A DNA stretch of 64,000 nucleotides from Roseiarcus sp963832305 (lineage in GTDB: Bacteria > Pseudomonadota > Alphaproteobacteria > Rhizobiales > Beijerinckiaceae): assembly GCA_963832305.1 (NCBI GenBank), contig CAWHTU010000016.1, positions 310,001 to 374,000 on the forward strand, given 5' to 3'. A program made the translations under genes and the position numbers. Of this stretch, positions 45,638-53,213 are shown in pieces (the stretch's first letter is position 1; each line of letters opens with the position of its first letter). The notes under the pieces are model-generated. The model was not told the origin of the DNA, made no database searches, and worked only from the letters and a program-made list of their open reading frames with translations.

Positions 45638-46267
45638 TCAGGCCGCAAGCGCCTTGCGCGCGGCGTCGGCCGCGGCGCGTCCTAGCAACGCGTGCTGATC
45701 GGCTTCGTAGTGGATCCCGTCGAGGTCCGAGCAATGGATGACGGCCCCGGCGTCGAGGAACGCGACGCCCTCCTGCTTGGCGACCTCGCCAAAGCGTTGG
45801 CCGAGCAGGCGAGACTTCTCCGTCCCGCCTTCGAACATCTCCGCATAACCGCTGAGCCTGGCGATCGGCGGCGGCGCGATCAGCAGGATTCGAGGCGCGC
45901 CGCCGTTTGGCCGTTCGCCGTAGGCGCGGACGAGAAGAACGAGACGCCGCGCGCCCTCGGCGATGTCGAAGGCGGACAGAGAGAACCGCTTCTTGAGGTC
46001 GTTGCAGCCGAGCGCGAGAATGACGAGGTCGATCGGCGCATGGCTCATAAGGCAGGGCGGCAACATCTCCGCGCCCGAGCGATAGGGCTCGATCGGATCG
46101 TCGTGAACGGTCGTGCGGCCGCGAAGTCCCTCCGCGATCACTTCAAAGTCGGGCCCGAGTTCCCGCCCCATGACGGTCGGCCAGCGCTGCGCTCGGGGAA
46201 ACCGCCCGCCCGTCGCCGGGTCGGAGCCCCAAGTGTTGGAATTGCCGAAGACGACAATGACAGGCAT
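45638..46267 (-). CDS. SGNH/GDSL hydrolase with altered block I
   Basis: A 209-residue SGNH-fold hydrolase (arylesterase type). Block I reads VVFGNSNTWGSDP, where the usual Asp before the nucleophile Ser is Asn. Block III is LGCNDLKKRF (with the Asn), and the C-terminal catalytic pair is DGIHYEADQHALLG (DxxH). All nucleophile, oxyanion and Asp/His positions except the D/N change are present. The substrate is unknown; no signal peptide is seen. Confidence 0.88.
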   Translation of the reverse strand: MPVIVVFGNSNTWGSDPATGGRFPRAQRWPTVMGRELGPDFEVIAEGLRGRTTVHDDPIEPYRSGAEMLPPCLMSHAPIDLVILALGCNDLKKRFSLSAFDIAEGARRLVLLVRAYGERPNGGAPRILLIAPPPIARLSGYAEMFEGGTEKSRLLGQRFGEVAKQEGVAFLDAGAVIHCSDLDGIHYEADQHALLGRAAADAARKALAA

Positions 46268-46537
46268 CGGATCGAGGCTCCCCTCGTTGGTCGCGCGCCA
46301 GGGCCGGCGCGCCGAACAGGAGGTCTAAGGCGAACCGAGACCCGGCGCCAGCTTTCGCCGGTGAAGCGCGGTTCAGAGACAGCGCCCATGGGATCCGCCG
46401 GACGACACGTTCGAGTTCAGTCAGCGCGCTGCAGACGCCGACCCCAACTTTTCGACGAGTCGCGCACAGCCACTATCCGGGGCCGGCGCCCGGCCGTCGC
46501 TTCCGTACAGCCGCGTCAGTTTTCAAACCATCACGCT

Positions 46538-46855
46538 CTACTCGACCGCCGCATTCTCGGCCCGCAGCAGCGCGCTTGCGATCGTCGCCCATTCGTCGTC
46601 GAGGGAAGTCCGGCAGACTGGCTTTCGGGCGCGGCGATACCAATAAGCGGCGTTGCCCGAATCGCCTTCCTTGCGATGAAGATAGGCGTGCACCCAGTCC
46701 CCTGCCCCGCCCTCGTCGGCCTGCGCGAAGTTATGCGCGCCGTCCCAATCGCCGCGCGCTTCGAGCCACAGGGCGCGCAGGGCCGGGCTCAGATTCGAGG
46801 GCGCCGAAGAGAGGGTGAGCGAAGCGCGAAAGGCGGCAAGGTCCATGACGCTCAT
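46538..46855 (-). CDS. Conserved hypothetical protein
   Basis: A 105-residue helical protein: MDLAAFRASLTLSSAPSNLSPALRALWLEARGDWDGAHNFAQADEGGAGDWVHAYLHRKEGDSGNAAYWYRRARK. The Trp/Ala-rich helical hairpins look like a small TPR-type fold. I recall similar short proteins in Rhizobiales, without known function. The ATG at 46855 was chosen; the frame stays open to 47038 but that part looks non-conserved. Confidence 0.65.
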   Translation of the reverse strand: MSVMDLAAFRASLTLSSAPSNLSPALRALWLEARGDWDGAHNFAQADEGGAGDWVHAYLHRKEGDSGNAAYWYRRARKPVCRTSLDDEWATIASALLRAENAAVE

Positions 46856-47408
46856 GCTCGCGCTGAAAGCGTGAGTCGTAAAGCCTCCGTCCGATCGACG
46901 AACGTCGACCGCCTCGGCGCCTGCCTCATCGGCGCGTCGCAACGGAAGCGGCCGATCCCCTCTCAAGTCGGAGAGGAGCGTTTCCACTTCAAGCTGAATA
47001 TCGAGAGGCAATCGCCGCAATCGTTGCCGATCAAACATACTGAATCCCTTCCCGCGTCGCTATCTCCTCCCCGTCATGCAGCCGATCGCATTCCTAGTCA
47101 GTGACCCAAATCACAGTGCAAACCGAACGTCTCTTGCCCGATCATCCAACAACAGCTTTATGTCTTGATCGAATATTGAGAGCTTTTCTGACGACGCCCA
47201 GGAAAAAGGCACGATCAACGAGGCAAATGCGGCTTAATATTCAGTCCTCTCGCCTCGGTGGCGAAACAATGATAGCATTGCGGTTGCCCCGAGGCGCGAT
47301 TCGAACTCTGGGTCACCGCGTCGTGAGCGTATTACATTTGAGCGACGCCCATGCGTAACTTTCTTGGCCTTGTCCTAGGCCAATCGGGTACTCACGGGAG
47401 GGATCGCG
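46856..47408. other. Intergenic region upstream of the cold-shock gene
   Basis: A 553-base stretch with no supported gene apart from the possible N-terminal extension of the minus-strand hypothetical gene. It is less G+C-rich between about 47090 and 47280. CGCCTCGG and CCGAGGCG form an inverted repeat around 47250-47300. A long leader before a csp gene is usual, as these mRNAs are often regulated through their 5' end. Confidence 0.4.
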
Positions 47409-47732
47409 ATGAGAACCGGAACCGTAAAATGGTTCAACACGCGGAAAGGCTACGGCTACATCACGCCAATTGACGGCGGATTCGACGTATATGTCCAAAT
47501 CAGCGCTGTCGAACGCGCAGGGTTGATGGATTTGAAGGAGGGGCAGAAAATTAATTTTGAGCCGGCCGTGGATCGCCGAACCGGCGAGATATTCGCCGAG
47601 AGCCTTGAGCCTCTGGCGGGCGCTCTGGAAAAAACCAATGGTGTCCGTGGCGAATTGGACGCCCCGCCCGGGGTGCTGACATTTGCACGGCTGCTGGCGA
47701 GGAAAATAGCGCCCCATCTTAACAGGATTTAG
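47409..47732 (+). CDS. Cold-shock (CSD) protein with variant RNA-binding motifs
   Basis: A 107-residue protein with an N-terminal cold-shock domain (MRTGTVKWFNTRKGYGYITP, residues 1-68) and a ~40-residue C-terminal extension. RNP1 is KGYGYI instead of KGFGFI. RNP2 is VYVQI instead of VFVHI, so the two inner Phe are Tyr and the His is Gln. GGGAGGG precedes the ATG. It probably binds single-stranded RNA or DNA; the swaps may change specificity. Confidence 0.85.
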   Translation: MRTGTVKWFNTRKGYGYITPIDGGFDVYVQISAVERAGLMDLKEGQKINFEPAVDRRTGEIFAESLEPLAGALEKTNGVRGELDAPPGVLTFARLLARKIAPHLNRI

Positions 47733-48520
47733 TGCGCGGTTTGGTCGCTGCGAAGCTGCCGTTTCGCGACGACGGAATCCGGCCTCACCAAAGGACCTGC
47801 TCGCAGGCTGCGGCGTTTTTGCGAATGTTGCCTGGCTGCCGCTTGGGGAAGGCGACCGGGCGCACGACGTCGCCTTGACAATAACGACAGCGGTCCGGCC
47901 CATCCAGGCGCGCTTCCCCGGCCGCAATTCGGCGATGGAGGGCGTCCGGGCGGATCCGCATTCACGCCCCGCCGCAGGGCTAAGCAGATGCGGAACAGAT
48001 CGCCGCGCGGGACGTTTAGCGCCACGTTGATCATGTCCGACAACCTGCGTGGGCGGAGGGAAGATGGACCGCGGCGTCAATCAACGCATCCGGATGCTCA
48101 GACACGGGCAGTTCGTTCGAAGGGCGCTGGCGTTGCTCTCGACAAAGAATCCAATCGGGGCTCGCGCGCTTCTGGCGGCGGACCATGGATTCTGAGGCTG
48201 TGGCCGCCACGTTATGCTTCCTGATCTCCTTCTTGCTGTCGTGCGCCGCAGCGATGCGAATCCTCGACGGGTTCCACCGGGGCGGCTCGGCCCTGACCGC
48301 CGTTTTTCTTCTCGTTGGAGTGTCCCTGTCGATCTACGGAACTCTTCTTGTTGTTGCTCCGTCTTAAAGCAGGAAGCGACGCAGCGCTGGACCAATGGCC
48401 GCGTCGTCTCGGCTCCGCATAGAGCGAGAAATCGAACCGGCCGTGTTCTCCGCCCAGTCGAAGCCGCCCGTCGCGCGGCGCGACCACCCCCGGCAGAAAC
48501 AACAAGAGGTCCGGTCGCCG
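47733..48520. other. Long intergenic stretch with one small possible gene
   Basis: Apart from the 60-residue candidate at 48185-48367, I see no supportable gene in these 788 bases. Overlapping Arg-rich open frames in several directions lack family features. A short minus-strand frame near 47780-47930 contains a CRYCQGD zinc-ribbon-like piece but lacks a start and looks like a remnant at best. Confidence 0.4.
48185..48367 (+). CDS. Small two-helix membrane protein, unknown
   Basis: A 60-residue frame with two membrane helices: AVAATLCFLISFLLSCAAAM and ALTAVFLLVGVSLSIYGTLLVV, joined by RILDGFHRGGS. The hydrophobic layout and clean ends are those of a real small protein rather than a shadow frame. 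The ribosome-binding site is weak. No family is recognised. Confidence 0.4.
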   Translation: MDSEAVAATLCFLISFLLSCAAAMRILDGFHRGGSALTAVFLLVGVSLSIYGTLLVVAPS

Positions 48521-49447
48521 TTACCGCCCCCGTTCGGCGGCGGCGATCGCGGCTTCGACGTCGAGGCGGCGCGGCAGCGGCGCGACCGCGCCGTAGCCCA
48601 GGGTCGAGAGCGCGGCCGCGACATTGGCGAACTTCGCCGCGGCGAAGGGATCGCCTCGCCGGACGTATTCAGCGAGGAAGGCGCCGTCGAAGCAGTCGCC
48701 CGCCCCCGTGGCGTCCACCGCCGCCACCGGGTAGCCGGCGATGCGCTCGCGGCGCTTGTGGGTCGCCGCGATCGCCCCCTCCTTGCCGAGCTTGAGCACG
48801 ACCACCGGCGCGCCGAGCCCGAGATAGAAATCGACGATCGTGTCGGCCTCGGTCCGCCCGGTCAGCGCCTGCCCGTCATCGAGGCCCGGGAGGGCGATGT
48901 CGCATGAGCGCATCGCCTCGTGAATGATCGCCCGCGCCCGCCTGAGCGGCCACAGCTTGAGCCTGAGGTTTGGATCGTACGAAACGAGCCGCTTGGCGTC
49001 TCGGGCGATGTCTATGGCGGCAAACACTGCATCGGCGGCCGAGGACGAGATCGCCTGACTGATGCCGGAGACGTGCAGGATCTTGGTCGACCGGATGGGC
49101 TCGTCCGGCAGGTCGCTTTCGCTGATCCGGCTCGCCGCCGATCCCGCGCGCATATAGGAGAATTCATGGCCTTGCGGGCCATGGGTGACGAAATAGAGCC
49201 CGGTATGGGCGGCGCCGTTGACCACGATCCGGCTTGCGTCGACGCCTTCGGCAAGCCAGAGCTCGGTCAGCGCCTGCCCGAACCGGTCTGCGCCGACGGC
49301 GGTGAAATAGGCGGCGTCGGCCCCGAGCCGCGCCGCGGCGATCATGGCGTTCGAGGTGTCGCCGCCGAACCCCTGCACGAACGGCGCGCCCTGCTTGGGC
49401 TGGTTGAGCTCGACCAGGGCCTCGCCGATCGCCAGGAGATCCGACAC
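48521..49447 (-). CDS. kdgK: 2-keto-3-deoxygluconate kinase (PfkB family)
   Basis: A 308-residue PfkB-type sugar kinase. The N-terminus LLAIGEALVELNQ, the substrate lid with FGGDTSNAMIAAARLGA, and the active-site DATGAGDCFDGAF (catalytic Asp) are clear. The overall pattern fits KDG kinase, which phosphorylates 2-keto-3-deoxygluconate for entry to the Entner-Doudoroff route. The start is GTG at 49447, 3 bases after the LysE-family stop, so the genes are likely co-transcribed. Other ribokinase-family substrates cannot be excluded. Confidence 0.88.
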   Translation of the reverse strand: MSDLLAIGEALVELNQPKQGAPFVQGFGGDTSNAMIAAARLGADAAYFTAVGADRFGQALTELWLAEGVDASRIVVNGAAHTGLYFVTHGPQGHEFSYMRAGSAASRISESDLPDEPIRSTKILHVSGISQAISSSAADAVFAAIDIARDAKRLVSYDPNLRLKLWPLRRARAIIHEAMRSCDIALPGLDDGQALTGRTEADTIVDFYLGLGAPVVVLKLGKEGAIAATHKRRERIAGYPVAAVDATGAGDCFDGAFLAEYVRRGDPFAAAKFANVAAALSTLGYGAVAPLPRRLDVEAAIAAAERGR

Positions 49448-49450
49448 ACC

Positions 49451-50059
49451 CTACCTCGTGGCGACAGCGACCGCGGCCCCGGCCATCAGCCCGCCGGCGG
49501 CGCGATGGACGAACTTGACCGCTCGCGTCGAATTCAGGAGCGCCCGCGCCCGATCCGCCGCAAGCGCGTAAAGCGCCAGCGTCGAGAATATCACCGTTCC
49601 GCAGACCGCGCCGAGCTCGAGCAGCGCCACCAGAGTCAGAGTCCTGACGTCGACGACCAGCGGCATGATCGACAGGAAAAACACCATCACCTTGGGATTG
49701 CCGAGGGTCAGCGACAGCGAGGCGAAGAACGCGCGCAAGCCGCGCGAGGCCTGCGGCGGAGTCACGCCGAAGGCGGCAGGCGCGGTCGCCATCTTCCAGG
49801 CGAGATAGAGCAGATAGGCGGCGCCGGCGAACTTGATCGCGAGGAACACGCCGGCAAAGGTTTTGGCGACGACCGCAAGTCCCGTCACGGCCATAAACAG
49901 CCAAACCATGTCGCCGACGAAATACCCCGCGATGAACGGCGCAACGCCCTTCAGGCCTTGCCCCAGGACGCGCGCGACCAGCGCCGCGATGCCCGGTCCG
50001 GGCGTCGCCACGGCCGCGAAATAGACGGCGGCGAAAATGAGGAGCGACGTGAGGGTCAT
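49451..50059 (-). CDS. LysE/RhtB family amino-acid exporter
   Basis: A 202-residue protein with six membrane helices. Family blocks are FAAVYFAAVATPGPGIAAL (the PGP motif), GYFVGDMVWLFMAVTGLAVV, FAGAAYLLYLAWKM and FASLSLTLGNPKVMVFFLS. It exports amino acids or related metabolites by proton exchange. It overlaps the terC-like gene by 4 bases. Confidence 0.93.
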   Translation of the reverse strand: MTLTSLLIFAAVYFAAVATPGPGIAALVARVLGQGLKGVAPFIAGYFVGDMVWLFMAVTGLAVVAKTFAGVFLAIKFAGAAYLLYLAWKMATAPAAFGVTPPQASRGLRAFFASLSLTLGNPKVMVFFLSIMPLVVDVRTLTLVALLELGAVCGTVIFSTLALYALAADRARALLNSTRAVKFVHRAAGGLMAGAAVAVATR

Positions 50060-50790
50060 GTCGTCCGCCGAACTTTGCGCCGGGCGAGCGCGTTGAGCGC
50101 CTCGACCAGGGAGGAAAAGAACATCGCCGCGTAAATATAGCCTCTTTCGATATGAAAGCCGAACCCGTCGGCGATCAGCGTCATGCCGATCATGAGCAGG
50201 AAGCTCAGCGCCAGCATCAAGACCGTCGGATTGCGATTGATGAATGCCGCGAGCGGGCCTGAGGCCGCAATCATCACCCCGATCGCGGCGACGACGGCCG
50301 CCACCATGATCGGGAACTGATCAGTCATGCCGACTGCGGTGATAATATTGTCGACCGAGAAGACGATATCGATGACGATGATCTGGATGAGGCCGGCCGT
50401 CAGGCTGAGGGGCGCTCGGGTCTTCGCGTCGTCGGCGCCGTCGTCCGGATCGACCTTGTGGTGGATCTCGGTGGTCGCCTTCCAGACCAGGAACAGCCCG
50501 CCCGCCAGCAACAGGAGATCGCGCACGGAGAATGCGTGTCCGAACGCAGTCCCAACGGGTTCCCTGAGCCGCACGACCCAGGACGCGGAGGCGAGAAACG
50601 CCAGGCGGAACAGAAGCGCCAGCGACAGGCCAAGGCTACGGGCCAAGCCCCGACGACGTTCATCGATCCGGTTCGACAACAGCGCGATGAACACGAGGTT
50701 GTCGAGGCCGAGCACGACCTCCATCGCGAACAGGGCTGCAAGCGCCGCCCAGGCGCCAGGATCGGCCGCCAGTTGAAGAAGGTCGTCCAT
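50056..50790 (-). CDS. TerC family membrane protein
   Basis: A 244-residue integral membrane protein of the TerC family. The characteristic charged helices are LAALFAMEVVLGLDNLVFIALL and IQIIVIDIVFSVDNIITAVG, each with acidic residues and Asp-Asn inside a membrane segment. These proteins are linked to metal (Mn2+ in several bacteria) or tellurite handling. It is the first gene of a minus-strand group with the LysE exporter and KDG kinase. Confidence 0.93.
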   Translation of the reverse strand: MDDLLQLAADPGAWAALAALFAMEVVLGLDNLVFIALLSNRIDERRRGLARSLGLSLALLFRLAFLASASWVVRLREPVGTAFGHAFSVRDLLLLAGGLFLVWKATTEIHHKVDPDDGADDAKTRAPLSLTAGLIQIIVIDIVFSVDNIITAVGMTDQFPIMVAAVVAAIGVMIAASGPLAAFINRNPTVLMLALSFLLMIGMTLIADGFGFHIERGYIYAAMFFSSLVEALNALARRKVRRTT

Positions 50791-50951
50791 GCGCCGCTCC
50801 GCCCGGCCCTCGGATCTGGTCCGCGCGACGGTCGGCGGCGCCCCAATCTATGGCGCCAAGTTTGTCGATTCCATGCTCACGCCGCAGCCGGGCCGCGAGG
50901 CCCCGACGACCGGCGCCTCGCCACCATGCCGCCGGCGGGCCGGGCCGCCGC

Positions 50952-51113
50952 CTACTTCAGCGAGTTGCCGACCTCGGTGAACACCGTGCTGACCTGCGTG
51001 CCGACATATTGGACGGCGACGATGATGAAAACCGCGATCAGGCTCGCAATCAGCGCATATTCGATCGCCGTCACGCCGGATTCATCGCCCAGGAAGTTTT
51101 GAACTCGAGTCAT
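50952..51113 (-). CDS. Flp/Fap-type pilin
   Basis: A 53-residue prepilin: a short leader (MTRVQNFLGDESG) followed by the class IVb signature VTAIEYALIASLIAVFIIV. The prepilin peptidase site lies in G-VTAIEYALI, with the essential Glu5 and Tyr6 (EYALI). It should be the major subunit of a Flp (Tad) pilus. No tad/cpa genes lie nearby, so it is an orphan pilin gene. Confidence 0.92.
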   Translation of the reverse strand: MTRVQNFLGDESGVTAIEYALIASLIAVFIIVAVQYVGTQVSTVFTEVGNSLK

Positions 51114-51287
51114 CGGATTCTCCACATTTTCGACGGGCGCCCCATGTCCAAGGCGCGAGGTCCCGCTCACAAAGCAAAATCCCAGCAAGCGATTACCTAA
51201 CCTTGGATGTGATTGCTAAAATTCTCGCGAACCTTCGTCACGACGGCGTGATCTGGCTTTAATGATTAATTTCGCGTCAGCCGCAGC

Positions 51288-51911
51288 TTACGAATCGGCA
51301 TGCGCCCTGGCCGCCTCGACCGCCTCCTCGACCTGTCCGAGCCGGTCCTTGCCGAAGAACATTTCTCCGCCGACGAAGAACGTCGGGATCCCGAACACGC
51401 CGCGTCCGACCGCGGCGGCGGTGTTGTCGGCGAGCTTCTGCTTGATGGGATCGCTTTGAGCCGCCGCGAGCAAGCTCGCCGAGTCGAGACCCATGGAATC
51501 GATCCGCCGCGCCAGAACCTCCCGGTCGTCGAGCTTGAGGCCCTCCTCCCACATTCCCTCAAGACCCATCTCGAGATACGCGGCGCCGGAGCCGGCCTCC
51601 TGCGCGGCGACGAGCCCGCGCATCAGCATCAGCGTGTTGACCGGAAAATGGGGGTTGAGGCGGAATTTCTCGAATCGATGCCTGGCGACGAAGCGACGCA
51701 CCTCCAGCATCTCGTACTCGAACTTGCCCTTGATCGGCGTGAACGCGATCATCGGCGCCTGATTGCCCGTCGCCTTGAAGATGCCTCCGAGCAGGCAAGG
51801 GGCGATGACGAGCCGGGCCCCCGTCCGCTCGAGGATCGGCGGCAGCGCGCGATAAGCGAGATAGGCGTTCGGGCTGCCGAAGTCGAATATGAACTCGATT
51901 GTCGGGCTCAT
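51288..51911 (-). CDS. 2-hydroxychromene-2-carboxylate isomerase (DsbA/kappa-GST family)
   Basis: A 207-residue protein of the kappa-class GST/DsbA fold. The start TIEFIFDFGSPNAYLAYRALP contains the catalytic Ser position. KATGNQAPM and the late GVFGIPTFFVGGEMFFGKDRL (cis-Pro loop) match the HCCA isomerase family. It acts in aromatic ring degradation or glutathione-dependent isomerisation; the true substrate here is unknown. Its ATG overlaps the stop of the SDR gene, so they are coupled. Confidence 0.9.
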   Translation of the reverse strand: MSPTIEFIFDFGSPNAYLAYRALPPILERTGARLVIAPCLLGGIFKATGNQAPMIAFTPIKGKFEYEMLEVRRFVARHRFEKFRLNPHFPVNTLMLMRGLVAAQEAGSGAAYLEMGLEGMWEEGLKLDDREVLARRIDSMGLDSASLLAAAQSDPIKQKLADNTAAAVGRGVFGIPTFFVGGEMFFGKDRLGQVEEAVEAARAHADS

Positions 51912-52658
51912 CACCACGGCTCCTTCCACGGCCGCAAGTCCATTTCGAAGGTCCAGGCGCCACGCTTCTGGTTGTGCAGCCAGACGTAGTTGCGGGCAAT
52001 CTCATCGGGGGCCAGAATCTCCTCGCGCGCAAATTTCTCGGCAGCGTCCGGCATCAGGCCGCGGATGAAGGCGCCGTCGATCGCGCCGTCGATGACGACA
52101 TGGGCGACATGGACGCCCTTCGGCCCCAGCTCGCGCGCGAGACTCTGGGCGAGCGCCCGCAACGCGTGCTTCGCGCCGGCAAAGGCTGAAAAACCGGCGC
52201 CGCCGCGAACGCTGGCGGTTGCGCCGGTGAACAGGATCGTGCCGTGTCCGCGCTCGATCATCGCCCGCGCTAGCCTCACGGCTGGTCAGGAATCCGGCGA
52301 GCGCCGCCATCTCCCAGACCTTGGAATAGACCTGCGTCGTCGTCTCGACGACCGGGAAACGCACGTTCGCGCCAATGTTGAAGACGAGAACCTCGATTGA
52401 ACCGATCTCACGCTCGATCCGCTCGACGAGCGCCGCCACATCGGCCTCGACCCGCGCATCGAGGCCGAAAGCATGAGCCTTGCCGCCCTCGGCGCGGATC
52501 GCCTCCGCGAGCGTGTCGATAGCGTCGGTGTGGCGCGGCCTCCGGGTCACGCAGACGCCGAGGCCCTCGCGGGCAAAGGCGCGCGCGACCGAAGCGCCGA
52601 GCCCGTCGCCGGCGCCGATCACGAGACACACGCCGCGTCCGCTCCCCGCCTCGCTCAT
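51911..52658 (-). pseudogene. SDR family oxidoreductase, frameshifted and lacking the catalytic Tyr
   Basis: The N-terminal half has the NAD(P)-binding motif VIGAGDGLGASVARAFA and NIGAN, ending at WEMAALAGFLTS near 52280. The next frame continues with VRLARAMIERGHGTILFTGATAS and then HVAHVVIDGAIDGAFIRG. One base is gained or lost between. In the SDR active site YxxxK reads FAGAK, so the catalytic Tyr is Phe. This variant exists in a known alphaproteobacterial group and may mean a different chemistry. Joined length is about 248 residues, which is normal. Confidence 0.82.
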
Positions 52659-53213
52659 GCGCGGAAACCCGAGCCGTGCGTCCGACGAGTCCGATCCACA
52701 ATCAACCTCAGCTCGATCCTCCCAGACTCGTCAGTCCAAACTTGGCGAAAATTACCGCAAACAGGCGAAAATCCGCGAAAATGAAATCGCTTTCTTTTGC
52801 TTTTTTCTGCTTTTCGGTTTTGAGACTTTTCAAAGGGTTGTGGCCAAAAAAAGAACTTTTCTTTTCCCTTCGCCGGGGACGTCCCGGCTGGGGGATGGTT
52901 CGATCCGGCGACGTACGAAAACCTATACCACGAATTTCTGATTTTCGCAAGGAAATTGCCGCATCATCATCGCCGGCCGCCCCGCAGCGGGCTGAAACTC
53001 AATTAGTAACGTCCGAGACGGGCGGCTGAGAGACAATGCACTTAACTACCGACAATGTCCGATCTTGAGGTCAGCCTGCCGTCGAGGAGGGACCGACGCA
53101 GCTCGAGGGAGAAGGCTCCGCTCTCTCTCGAGCCGGTCCGAGGTTCAATGTTTTGGTTGCATTGCGGGCTCGAAGCTCTGTTAGAATGGTCGTGCAAGAC
53201 CTTGGAAACCTTG
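52659..53213. other. AT-rich region ahead of the TIR-NB-ARC gene
   Basis: A 555-base stretch with no supported gene. From about 52735 to 52965 it drops well below the surrounding G+C content, with runs of A and T. A TTGCAT...TTAGAA promoter-like pair occurs at about 53157-53187, just upstream of the NLR-like gene, and GCTCGAGGGA...TCTCTCGAGC form an inverted repeat near 53100-53132. The composition suggests acquired DNA. Confidence 0.5.

Noticed and set aside
47285..47355. tRNA-like piece on the minus strand (GAGTTCGAATC)
   Set aside because: A T-loop-like string is present, but the T stem does not pair, no acceptor stem closes and no anticodon arm can be drawn.
47313..48080. 255-codon minus-strand frame covering the cold-shock gene
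   Set aside because: It is antisense to a clear CSD gene and rich in Arg, Ser and Pro without any domain pattern.
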